From NCBI GenBank assembly GCA_002291845.1, contig DBAU01000062.1, positions 1 to 41,757 of the forward strand: a stretch of DNA of 41,757 nt, read 5' to 3'. Positions 7,929 to 15,474 of the stretch are shown here, piece after piece. A model generated the notes under the pieces. It made no database searches, was not told the origin of the DNA, and worked only from the letters and a program-made list of their open reading frames with translations. A program made the translations under genes and the position numbers. Origin of the DNA: Alphaproteobacteria bacterium UBA1002. GTDB taxonomy: Bacteria > Pseudomonadota > Alphaproteobacteria > Rickettsiales > UBA998. The first letter of the stretch is position 1; every line of letters begins with the position of its first letter.

Positions 7929-8717
7929 CTAGGACGGACGCTGCGCTTTCGAGAACAAGCGGAAAAAACTCTCCGAGGTCACCTGCGCACACTCCTCGAG
8001 TGTGACGCCTTTGAGCTGCGCTACCACCTCCGCCGTATGCCGTGTAAACGCAGGCTCGCAACGCTTGCCACGATGCGGCATCGGGGCAAGATAAGGGGCG
8101 TCCGTTTCCACAAGCAGCATCTCTAGCGGCACATTTTTTACAACCTCTCGCAAGGCGTCAGATTTTTTGAAGGTGATAATCCCCGAGATAGACAGCGGAA
8201 TGTTCATGGCAATGCATTCGTCTGCCAGCCAGCGCGTAGAAGAAAAGCAGTGAATCAGTGCTGGGAAGTCGCCACGGGCTTTTTCTTCTTTTAAGATGGC
8301 CACCGTATCCTCATCCGCATCCCGGCTATGGATGATCACCGGCAGGCCGGTATGCCGCGCCGCCTCGATATGGCGGCGGAAGCTTTCCTGCTGTAGGTCG
8401 CGCGGGCTGTGCTCGTAGTAATAATCCAGCCCCGTTTCACCGAGGCCAATCACTTTTGGTGACTGCGCCTTTTCCACCAGCTCTGCGACAGTCACCATCG
8501 GGTGCGCTTCCACCTCATGCGGATGCACGCCGACCGAGCAGTAGATATGATCGTAGCGGCTGGCTAGCGCATGAATGCGCTCAAAGGCGGGCATTTTGGT
8601 GCAGATGGTCTGCATCACGCCGATCCCGCTTTCTTTCGCGCGCGCCAACACCGCGTCGAGATCTTCGACGAAATCGGGAAAATCAAGATGGCAGTGGGAA
8701 TCAACAAGCATGATCAT
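7929..8717 (-). CDS. tatD: TatD family metal-dependent hydrolase / deoxyribonuclease
   Basis: TatD proteins are cytosolic metal-dependent 3'-exonucleases of the TIM-barrel amidohydrolase fold. The sequence has the N-terminal DSHCHLD metal motif, GLGETGLDYYYEHSP with the ligand Glu, PVIIHSRDADED, HCFSS, and the terminal ETDAPYLAP with the late Asp. At 262 aa it has the usual length. The start is either 8717 or 8711 (MIMLVDSH). A palindromic repeat begins at the base next to the start codon, so any ribosome binding site is inside it and no good SD is visible. The gene follows metG, as in the usual alphaproteobacterial order. Confidence 0.94.
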   Translation of the reverse strand: MIMLVDSHCHLDFPDFVEDLDAVLARAKESGIGVMQTICTKMPAFERIHALASRYDHIYCSVGVHPHEVEAHPMVTVAELVEKAQSPKVIGLGETGLDYYYEHSPRDLQQESFRRHIEAARHTGLPVIIHSRDADEDTVAILKEEKARGDFPALIHCFSSTRWLADECIAMNIPLSISGIITFKKSDALREVVKNVPLEMLLVETDAPYLAPMPHRGKRCEPAFTRHTAEVVAQLKGVTLEECAQVTSESFFRLFSKAQRPS

Positions 8718-8787
8718 TCGTCATTGCGAGCGTAGCGAAGCAATCCGAGATGGATGGCCGCGTCGGCTTCGCCTCCTGCCATGACGA
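8718..8787. repeat. Imperfect palindromic intergenic repeat (REP-like)
   Basis: Two inverted arms at 8718-8741 and 8766-8787 pair imperfectly: TCGTCATTGCGAGCG... against the complement of ...TCCTGCCATGACGA, both ending in GCGAAGC / GCTTCGC. The arms enclose a 24-nt loop. The left arm closely resembles a CATTGCGAGCG-AGCGAAGCAATCC palindrome that I recall as a dispersed repeat in many bacterial genomes. It fills the whole space between the tatD start and the metG stop. Confidence 0.7.
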
Positions 8788-8788
8788 C

Positions 8789-10318
8789 TTACGCCGCATC
8801 GTCGATCTGTTCAAAGCGCGGGAAAACACCCTGCGGCTTGTCGATGGTGGTGCCAGGCACCAGCGGCGTATTGATGTGAGCAAAGCTGCGATGCGCTTGC
8901 GGGACGCCGAGCTGATCGAGAAGCTTGGATGCAGAATCGGGAATGAAGGGCTGCAACAACAGGGCAATCACACGAATTTCATCCGCCAGCTCAAACAGCA
9001 CTTGCTGCATTTTCGCCAGTGACTCCGGCGTTCCGGTTTTCTTCAGCGTCCATGGTGCGTCATGGTCAATGCGCTGGTTTGCTTCATCCGCCCGCTCAAT
9101 AATGGTCGCCAACGCATGATGAAATGCCTGACGATCCATGAAGCTGCGCACTTGCCCCATAAATGGCTGATAGTCTGTCTTCGCCCCTTCCGGTGGCTCC
9201 GGCAGTAGGCCGTCGCAATTCTTGTTGATGAAGCTCAGCGTCCGCTGGGCAAGGTTGCCGACATTATTTGCCAGATCGCTATTGATGCGTGAAATCATCT
9301 GTGCGCGGGCGAAATTACCATCATTGCCAAACGGCACTTCACGCATCAGGAAATAGCGCGTCTGGTCCAGCCCGTAGACACCAATCAGATTATCCGCACT
9401 GATAACATTGCCGAGCGATTTGGAAATTTTCTCTCCTTCATTTGTCCACCAGCCATGCGCAAACACGCGATCTGGCATCGGCAAATCAGCTGACATCAAA
9501 AACGCGGGCCAGTACACAGCATGGAAGCGCAGAATATCCTTACCCACCATGTGCAGGGAGGCTGGCCAGAAGGCCTGATACTCTGCATCGCTTTCATCCG
9601 GATAGCCAACCGCCGTGAGGTAGTTCACCAGCGCATCGAGCCACACATACATGATGTGTGCCTCATCACCCGGCACCGGAATGCCCCATTTAAACGTGGT
9701 GCGCGACACGGAGAGATCCTGTAGCCCGCCTTTGACGAAGCTGATGACTTCATTACGGCGGCTCTCGGGGAGAATGAAATCCGGGTTCTCCTCATAGAAT
9801 TTGAGCAGCGGCTCCGCCCAGCGGGAGAGGCGGAAGAAATAGCTTGGCTCCTCCACCCATTCAACCGGTGCACCCGTAGGCGCTTTACCATCTACCAGTT
9901 CAGACTCTGCATAAAATGCTTCATCACGTACCGAATACCACCCCGCGTAAGAGCCGAGATAGATATCGCCACTCTCGAGCAGCTTGTTCCAAATGGCTTG
10001 GGCCGCACGAATATGGCGCGGCTCAGTGGTACGAATGAAATCGTCATTGCTGAGGTTCAGACGCTCGGTGAGGTCGCGGAAATGCTGTGACACCATGTCC
10101 GTGAACTCTTGCGGCGACAGATTGGAGGCCACGGCGGATTTTTCGACCTTCTGCCCGTGCTCATCGGTACCAGTGAGAAACTTGACGCGGAAGCCGTCCA
10201 GCCGCTTGAAACGCGCCAGCACATCACAGGCAATGGACGTGTAGGCATGCCCAATATGCGGCTTGTCATTCACATAATAGATGGGCGTGGTGATATAAAA
10301 CGTCGGTTCGTCGGTCAT
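8789..10318 (-). CDS. metG: Methionyl-tRNA synthetase
   Basis: MetG charges tRNA-Met. This is a class I synthetase of 509 aa with the HIGH-type motif PHIGHAYTS at residues 20-28, the TGTDEHGQK adenylation segment, the W-rich editing region around YAGWYSVRDEAFY, and KISKSLGN as the KMSKS loop. It lacks the CxxC zinc knuckles and C-terminal dimerisation domain of the long E. coli form, so it is the short type. The start is the ATG at 10318 (MTDEPTFYITTP), which overlaps the holB stop as ATGA. The longer in-frame start at 10363 would lie deep in holB. It is cotranscribed with holB and tatD. Confidence 0.96.
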   Translation of the reverse strand: MTDEPTFYITTPIYYVNDKPHIGHAYTSIACDVLARFKRLDGFRVKFLTGTDEHGQKVEKSAVASNLSPQEFTDMVSQHFRDLTERLNLSNDDFIRTTEPRHIRAAQAIWNKLLESGDIYLGSYAGWYSVRDEAFYAESELVDGKAPTGAPVEWVEEPSYFFRLSRWAEPLLKFYEENPDFILPESRRNEVISFVKGGLQDLSVSRTTFKWGIPVPGDEAHIMYVWLDALVNYLTAVGYPDESDAEYQAFWPASLHMVGKDILRFHAVYWPAFLMSADLPMPDRVFAHGWWTNEGEKISKSLGNVISADNLIGVYGLDQTRYFLMREVPFGNDGNFARAQMISRINSDLANNVGNLAQRTLSFINKNCDGLLPEPPEGAKTDYQPFMGQVRSFMDRQAFHHALATIIERADEANQRIDHDAPWTLKKTGTPESLAKMQQVLFELADEIRVIALLLQPFIPDSASKLLDQLGVPQAHRSFAHINTPLVPGTTIDKPQGVFPRFEQIDDAA

Positions 10319-11433
10319 GCCTGTCCTAATCGTAATGCCTCTGCGACATGCCCTTTGCCACACAGGGCAAGCAGCACGGAGAGAAGCGCATGTTTTTTAC
10401 TCAAATGCAGATGCTCGGCGTCGCGAAGCATCCGCGTGCCGTTTTCCCATAAGTCCAGCCAATAATCCAGCGATTTTCGGGCACTTAGGGCTTTCAGCAC
10501 GTCAATCTCGCGGGTATTTTGCACCTCCGCCGCCATGCCTGAAGCCAGCTTGATAATCTGGCTCAGTACCGCGGCCACCAGCCGCTCGATGGTATCCCAG
10601 TGCGGCGCGTCCTTACCGCCAGTCAACCGCTCAGCAAAATGCACTAGTGCCGGGTCATTACCCTTCGCCATCAGATCGAGCATTTCATGGTAATGCGCCT
10701 CGGCGTGCTGCTCATGCAGGCTTGCCGCCAATCCCGCTGAGCCGCCGGAGAGGCGCTGCAGCAGGGGCATATCCGCATCGGAGGCATGGATTCCGCGATC
10801 TGCCAGTAAAGCCGCGAAATCCTCCGGCGCCTGCAACGAAAAGCCCACCACCTGGCAACGCGAGATGATGGTCGGCAACACGCCGCCCGGCTGATGTGAG
10901 ATCAGCAGGAAAAGACACTGAGGCGGCGGCTCCTCCAGCCATTTTAGCAATGCGTTAGCGGCGTTCGCATTCAGCGCATCCACCGGGTCGATCAGCACAA
11001 TCTTCCAGCCGCCTTCCGAGGAGGTTTGCGACAGGAAATGCCCCACGCCACGCACCGCATCCACCGGGATCTCTGATTTATAAACGCCTTTTTTCTCATC
11101 AAAAGGCGGCTCAAGCACGAGTAGGTCCGGATGGGTTCCTGCCGCGATGCGGTGAGCGGCCGGATGCTCGGGCGAGACCTCCAGGCGATCATGACGCAGC
11201 GGAGGCAGCGCATCGCCAAACAGGCTGGGAGCGGCGACTTGCATATCGCCCTCACCGCTGAGAATAAAACGCGCCAGCCGGTACGCCAGCGTGGCCTTGC
11301 CGACGCCCTGCGGGCCCGTGAACAGGCAGGCGTGGGGCAAACGGCGGTCATACCATTGCTCGAGCAAGCGGGATTCTTGCCGCCTCAAACCGATCAGCGA
11401 ATAGGTGGTACGGGGATGCGCGACATGTTTCAT
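10315..11433 (-). CDS. holB: DNA polymerase III delta' subunit
   Basis: Delta' is the rigid stator of the clamp loader that opens the beta sliding clamp. The 372-aa protein has a P-loop, GPQGVGKAT, at residues 40-48, DALNANAANALLKWLEEPP for the Walker B/sensor region, and SRCQ (sensor 1). The four-cysteine zinc module of E. coli HolB is absent; instead there is the HPAAHRIAAGTHPDLLVLEP stretch, which I associate with alphaproteobacterial delta'. ATG 11433 is chosen because the family begins a few residues before HPRTTYSLIG; the longer form from 11502 adds residues with no family resemblance. A TATACT box stands 7 nt before this ATG with no SD between, suggesting a leaderless message. Confidence 0.93.
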   Translation of the reverse strand: MKHVAHPRTTYSLIGLRRQESRLLEQWYDRRLPHACLFTGPQGVGKATLAYRLARFILSGEGDMQVAAPSLFGDALPPLRHDRLEVSPEHPAAHRIAAGTHPDLLVLEPPFDEKKGVYKSEIPVDAVRGVGHFLSQTSSEGGWKIVLIDPVDALNANAANALLKWLEEPPPQCLFLLISHQPGGVLPTIISRCQVVGFSLQAPEDFAALLADRGIHASDADMPLLQRLSGGSAGLAASLHEQHAEAHYHEMLDLMAKGNDPALVHFAERLTGGKDAPHWDTIERLVAAVLSQIIKLASGMAAEVQNTREIDVLKALSARKSLDYWLDLWENGTRMLRDAEHLHLSKKHALLSVLLALCGKGHVAEALRLGQA

Positions 11434-11440
11434 GGGCCTG

Positions 11441-11446
11441 AGTATA
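11441..11446 (-). promoter_or_regulatory. Putative -10 box of holB
   Basis: TATACT on the minus strand ends 7 nt before the holB ATG, so transcription would begin at or within a base or two of the start codon. No convincing -35 is seen at 16-18 bp. A short GCGGC-TT-GCCGC inverted repeat (11447-11458) lies directly upstream. Confidence 0.4.
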
Positions 11447-11540
11447 GCGGCTTGCCGCCTGCGAAAAAGGATTAGTTTCGCGCCCAGGTGACACGTTTTC
11501 ATGACATATCACACCGGACTCGTTTCAGGGCCTTTTAGGG

Positions 11541-12653
11541 CTATGCAGGTCCTTTTGCCTGCTGCTCGGCAAATGAGGCGGCAAAATCAGCAAATGTCCC
11601 GCTCATAATCGCCTGCCGCATCCCACGCATCAGCGACTGGTAATAATGCACGTTATGCCAGGTAAGCAGCATCGCACCCAGCATCTCGTTGGATTTTACC
11701 AGATGGTGCAGATAGGCGCGGCTGTACTGGCTGGCCGGGCAGTCGGAATCCTCCTGCAACGGGCGGGGATCATCCGCATGGCAGGCATTACGCAGGTTCA
11801 GCTCGCCGCCGGGCACATAGGCACGGGCGAAACGGCCCGAGCGCGTGGGAATCACGCAGTCAAACATATCCACTCCACGAGCCACGGCCCCCACCAGATC
11901 CGACGGCTTGCCAACGCCCATGAGGTAGCGCGGGCGATCCGCGGGCAGGGGAGGCACCGCCGTATCGAGCACACCAAACATCACCTCCTGCCCTTCGCCC
12001 ACGGCGAGGCCGCCAATCGCATAGCCGTCAAAGCCAATGTCAAGCAGGGCACGCGTAGATGCCTCACGCAGATCGGGGTACATACTGCCCTGCTGGATGC
12101 CAAACAGGCCATAGCCGGCCCGTGTTACAAAGGCCTCTTTGCTACGCGCCGCCCAACGCATAGAGCGCTCCATGGAGGATTGTGCCTCGGCATGGGTCGC
12201 AGGGTAGGGCGTGCATTCATCAAGCACCATCGTAATCGTGGCATCGAGTTTGTGCTGGATGTCCATCGCCCGCTCCGGTGTCAGCGCATGGGCACTGCCA
12301 TCGAGGTGCGAGCGGAAGGTGACGCCTTCTTCCGTAATGGTGCGCAAATCGCCGAGCGACATCACTTGAAAGCCACCGGAATCAGTGAGGATCGGCTTGG
12401 GCCACTGCATCAGCGTATGCAGGCCGCCGAGCTTTTCCACCCGCTCAGCACCAGGGCGCAGCATGAGGTGATAGGTATTGGCCAGAATGATCGGAGCACC
12501 GGTGGCTGCAATCATTTCCTTGGTCATGCCCTTGACGGTGGCCGCGGTACCAACCGGCATAAAGACCGGGGTGGGGATATCACCATGCGCAGTACGCAGC
12601 ATGCCCGCGCGCGCCGTCCCATCCATAGCTTCCAGGGAGAAAGAAAGGCTCAT
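11541..12653 (-). CDS. tgt: tRNA-guanine transglycosylase
   Basis: Tgt exchanges guanine 34 of GUN-anticodon tRNAs for preQ1. The 370-aa TIM-barrel protein has the general base Asp91 in TDSGGFQVMSL, GIQQGS for base recognition, and the nucleophile Asp265 in DMFDCVIPTR. The usual zinc site CxCxxC...H is altered: at residues 303-308 the sequence is SDCPAS, so two of three cysteines are replaced, while the following SRAYLHHL and His333 (TWHN) are kept. The DNA reads cleanly through this point, so it is not a frameshift. It overlaps queA by 4 bases (ATGA), matching their consecutive steps in queuosine synthesis. Confidence 0.96.
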   Translation of the reverse strand: MSLSFSLEAMDGTARAGMLRTAHGDIPTPVFMPVGTAATVKGMTKEMIAATGAPIILANTYHLMLRPGAERVEKLGGLHTLMQWPKPILTDSGGFQVMSLGDLRTITEEGVTFRSHLDGSAHALTPERAMDIQHKLDATITMVLDECTPYPATHAEAQSSMERSMRWAARSKEAFVTRAGYGLFGIQQGSMYPDLREASTRALLDIGFDGYAIGGLAVGEGQEVMFGVLDTAVPPLPADRPRYLMGVGKPSDLVGAVARGVDMFDCVIPTRSGRFARAYVPGGELNLRNACHADDPRPLQEDSDCPASQYSRAYLHHLVKSNEMLGAMLLTWHNVHYYQSLMRGMRQAIMSGTFADFAASFAEQQAKGPA

Positions 12654-13699
12654 GCCATATCCTCAATGCATCGCTCAAGAAAGGACGCATCACCGTAAGA
12701 GTAAAAGCGATAGTGATTGTCTATGGCATGGGCGTAGGCCTGCTTCATACGACGCAATCCGCAAAAGGCAGACACCAGCATAAACAGCGTTGATTTTGGC
12801 AAATGGAAATTGGTCATCAAACAATCCACCGCCTTAAAGCGATAGCCTGGGGTAATGAAGATGGCTGTATCCCCCAGATAAGGGCGTAGCGTGCCATCAT
12901 CCTGCGCGGCAGTCTCCAGCAGGCGCATGCTGGTGGTACCCACGGCAATCACACGTCCTCCCGCCGCCCGTGCGGCATTGATGCGATCGGCCGCATCCTG
13001 CGGCAGCCGCCCCCATTCGCTATGCATCACATGCGCGGAGGTATCCTCCGCCTTCACCGGGAGGAAAGTGCCGCCGCCTACATGCAGCGTAAGATATTCC
13101 ACCTGTACTCCCTGTGCACGAATGGCCTCGAGCAAGCTGTCCGTAAAATGTAGCCCTGCCGTTGGAGCTGCCACCGATCCTTCGTGGCGGGCATAGACCG
13201 TTTGGTAATCTTCGCGGTCCTCAGGCCGTGCGCGTCCCTCCCGCGCGATGTAGGGGGGCAGGGGAATGTCGCCATAATCCAGCAGCAAGCGGTAAAACGC
13301 ATCGCGGCTTGGTGCCTCAAAGCACAGCGTGACCTGCCCATCCTCCGCCTTGGCCTCAACGATGGCCGAAAAACCAGGCGCAAACACGATCTGATCGCCC
13401 ACACGCAGCCGCTTAGCGGGCTTGGCAAAGACCTGCCAGCGCGTGGCCTCAATTTCTTTATGCAGCAGAATCTCAACGCGCACGGCATCGCGCAGGCCGT
13501 AGAGCCGCGCCGGAATGACCTTGGTGTCATTGAACACCATGACGTCACCTGCGCGTAACAACTGCGGTAGATCACGCACGGTAAGATCCTTTTGTCCACT
13601 AGCTTGCACATGCAGCAAGCGCGCCGCATCACGCGGGGAGGCGGGCGCGGTAGCAATACGCGCTTCAGGCAGTACAAAATCAAATTCATCCACGCGCAT
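12650..13699 (-). CDS. queA: S-adenosylmethionine:tRNA ribosyltransferase-isomerase
   Basis: QueA transfers and isomerises the ribose of S-adenosylmethionine onto preQ1 in tRNA, giving epoxyqueuosine. At 349 aa it is the family's normal length. Recognisable segments are the N-terminal DEFDFVLPEARIA, VMVFNDTKVIPARLYG, the PTAGLHFT motif, YLTLHVGGGTFLPVK and the C-terminal MTNFHLPKSTLFMLVSAF. It is upstream of tgt in a two-gene operon with a 4-base overlap. A hairpin terminator of the preceding cyclophilin gene lies 36-69 bp upstream, so queA probably has its own promoter just after it; no clear boxes are seen. Confidence 0.96.
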   Translation of the reverse strand: MRVDEFDFVLPEARIATAPASPRDAARLLHVQASGQKDLTVRDLPQLLRAGDVMVFNDTKVIPARLYGLRDAVRVEILLHKEIEATRWQVFAKPAKRLRVGDQIVFAPGFSAIVEAKAEDGQVTLCFEAPSRDAFYRLLLDYGDIPLPPYIAREGRARPEDREDYQTVYARHEGSVAAPTAGLHFTDSLLEAIRAQGVQVEYLTLHVGGGTFLPVKAEDTSAHVMHSEWGRLPQDAADRINAARAAGGRVIAVGTTSMRLLETAAQDDGTLRPYLGDTAIFITPGYRFKAVDCLMTNFHLPKSTLFMLVSAFCGLRRMKQAYAHAIDNHYRFYSYGDASFLERCIEDMA

Positions 13700-13734
13700 G
13701 GGGCATTACGTCTAAATCGTCAGCACTTAAAACA

Positions 13735-13768
13735 ACAAAGCAATCCAGCAGACACTGGATTGCTTTGT
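13735..13768 (-). terminator. Perfect 14-bp stem-loop downstream of the cyclophilin gene
   Basis: ACAAAGCAATCCAG at 13735-13748 and its exact complement at 13755-13768 flank the 6-nt loop CAGACA. Read on the minus strand it lies 20 bases past the cyclophilin stop and is followed by TGTTTTAAG, a short T-rich tail. It can act as an intrinsic terminator, although the stem is only moderately GC-rich. The AGCAATCC core is shared with the repeat at 8718-8787. Confidence 0.6.
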
Positions 13769-13788
13769 CTGGCATTGTTAGCATTCGG

Positions 13789-14355
13789 CTACGGCTTAGC
13801 GTTTGCATCCGGCTGCGCAACGGGAGCCGCATCGGAGCCGAGCTTCAGTGAGATAATCTTATCCGGATCGCTGACGGTGCCGTTCTGACTCTTCTCACCT
13901 TTTTTGATATTATCTACAAACTGCATGCCACGGATGACTCGGCCCCAGACGGTGTATTGCCCATCGAGGAAATTGGAATCCTTCAACACAATAAAAAATT
14001 GGCTATCTGCGCTGTTGGGGTTTGTAGCCCGTGCCATGGAAACAGCACCGCGAACGTGCGGCAGGTCATTAAACTCCGCCGGAATGTTCTGCCCTGAGCC
14101 CCCCATACCCGTTCCAGTAGGATCCCCTCCCTGCGCCATGAATCCATCAATCACCCGGTGAAACGGCGTACCATCGTAGAAGCCTTGCTGCACCAGCTCC
14201 TTAATGCGGGCGACGTGCTTGGGAGCTTTCTCCGGCAGCATCTCGATCACCACCGTGCCATCTTTCAATTGCAAATAAAGTGTGTTTTCCAAATCCTGTG
14301 CTCCTGCCGAAAATGATAAAAGGCAGGCCAGTGCTGCCATGACAAAACTACGCAT
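13789..14355 (-). CDS. Periplasmic cyclophilin-type peptidyl-prolyl isomerase
   Basis: This protein catalyses cis-trans isomerisation of Xaa-Pro bonds, probably in the periplasm. A signal peptide (MRSFVMAALACLLSFSAGAQ) is followed by a compact cyclophilin domain with the catalytic FHRVIDGFMAQGGDPTGTG, the AEFNDLPHVRGAVSMAR strand, and DSQFFIVL with the hallmark QFF. It has a short Ala/Pro tail and 188 aa in total. AAGGAG stands 7 nt before the ATG. It lies 13 nt downstream of rseP and may be read from the same transcript, ending at the hairpin at 13735-13768. Whether it is PpiA- or PpiB-like cannot be settled here. Confidence 0.93.
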   Translation of the reverse strand: MRSFVMAALACLLSFSAGAQDLENTLYLQLKDGTVVIEMLPEKAPKHVARIKELVQQGFYDGTPFHRVIDGFMAQGGDPTGTGMGGSGQNIPAEFNDLPHVRGAVSMARATNPNSADSQFFIVLKDSNFLDGQYTVWGRVIRGMQFVDNIKKGEKSQNGTVSDPDKIISLKLGSDAAPVAQPDANAKP

Positions 14356-14368
14356 GTCGTCGCTCCTT

Positions 14369-15472
14369 CTAGAACTGCCGGATGTCGTTGTAAATGGTGA
14401 AAGCCATAAGCATCAGGATCAAAGCGAATCCGGCGCGATAGCCCATTTCCTGATACCGCTCAGCCATGGGACGGCCGCGCGCACCTTCGAGCATATAGTA
14501 CATCAGGTGCCCTCCGTCGAGCGGCGGAATGGGAAACAAGTTCACCAGCCCCAGATTGGCAGACAGCAGTGCCATAAACCACAGCACGGTAAAAATACCA
14601 TGCTCAGCGGCTTGCCCAGACATTTTCGCAATGCCGATGGGGCCTTTTAATTCGTCCGGTGCGCGATCACCTGCAACCAACTGACCAAGATAATCAAATG
14701 TCATCAAGGTGAGGTCCCATGTACGCTTCACCGCTTCTCCCAGCGCCCGCGCCAGCCCGACATCCTCAAATGTGAGTCGCATACTGCGAATGCCAATCAG
14801 CGGACGCTTGATGGTATTACCCAACCCGTCTTTCTCCTCAATCACCTTGGGGGTGAGGGTGACTTCCAGTGGCTGGCCATTTCGCGAAAGCGCAACGACA
14901 ATGGGCTGGCCGATATTCGTCACAATCAGGCGGGGAATGTCATTGAAGCGTTTTACCGGCTTTCCATCAACACGGAGCACACGGTCACCTTTTTGCAACC
15001 CTGCGGCCGCGGCGGGCGTGTCGGGCATCACGTCGCCCACCAGCGGTTCGGTGGTTTCAAGCCCATTTGAAAACACAAAAAATGTAAAAATGAAAATGGT
15101 CAGCAGGAAGTTAAACACCGGTCCCGCCGAAACAATCGCCGCTTTTTTGGGCAGGGACTGAAAGTGAAAGCTGACCTTGCGCTCCTCAGCAGACATAGCT
15201 TCCAGTCGCTCTTTGCTCGAGGTACTGGCCTCACTGGAGTCACCAAACATTTTGACATACCCGCCTAACGGCAAAGCGCTAAATTTCCAGCGCGTACCGT
15301 GGCGATCGTTAAATCCCCAGATCTCGCGTCCGAAGCCAATGGAGAAATCCGTTATCCGCACACCACAGAGTCGCGCCACCCAATAATGACCAAATTCATG
15401 CACAAACACGATGACAGAAAGGATGACAATGAAAGCAGTGGCCGTATGCAGAAACGGCATGATCATATCCAT
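14369..15472 (-). CDS. rseP: Site-2 zinc metalloprotease RseP
   Basis: RseP is an inner-membrane protease that cuts anti-sigma factors and leftover signal peptides within the membrane. The zinc motif HEFGH is at residues 25-29 in the first membrane segment. A single PDZ-like domain occupies about residues 120-210, with AAAAGLQKGDRVLRVDGKPV. The second metal motif NLFPIPPLDGGH is near residue 320, with further membrane segments to the end. At 367 aa it is the one-PDZ form common in alphaproteobacteria, shorter than E. coli RseP. It begins 2 nt after the dxr stop, closing the pyrH-to-rseP operon. The usual downstream bamA-lpxD-fabZ-lpxA genes are not here. Confidence 0.95.
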   Translation of the reverse strand: MDMIMPFLHTATAFIVILSVIVFVHEFGHYWVARLCGVRITDFSIGFGREIWGFNDRHGTRWKFSALPLGGYVKMFGDSSEASTSSKERLEAMSAEERKVSFHFQSLPKKAAIVSAGPVFNFLLTIFIFTFFVFSNGLETTEPLVGDVMPDTPAAAAGLQKGDRVLRVDGKPVKRFNDIPRLIVTNIGQPIVVALSRNGQPLEVTLTPKVIEEKDGLGNTIKRPLIGIRSMRLTFEDVGLARALGEAVKRTWDLTLMTFDYLGQLVAGDRAPDELKGPIGIAKMSGQAAEHGIFTVLWFMALLSANLGLVNLFPIPPLDGGHLMYYMLEGARGRPMAERYQEMGYRAGFALILMLMAFTIYNDIRQF

Positions 15473-15474
15473 AA

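Noticed and set aside
10319..10363. 15-residue N-terminal extension of MetG
   Set aside because: It lies inside holB and precedes the conserved TFYITTPIYY start; the ATGA overlap at 10318 is a typical coupled start.
11701..11770. Possible frameshift in tgt at the missing cysteines
   Set aside because: The frame reads directly from PRPLQED through SDCPAS to SRAYLHHL with family sequence on both sides, so substitution rather than frameshift explains the loss.
11646..12698. A 350-codon plus-strand open frame
   Set aside because: It lies wholly opposite tgt, with His/Arg/Ala-rich composition typical of antisense frames in GC-rich genes; tgt has complete family motifs.
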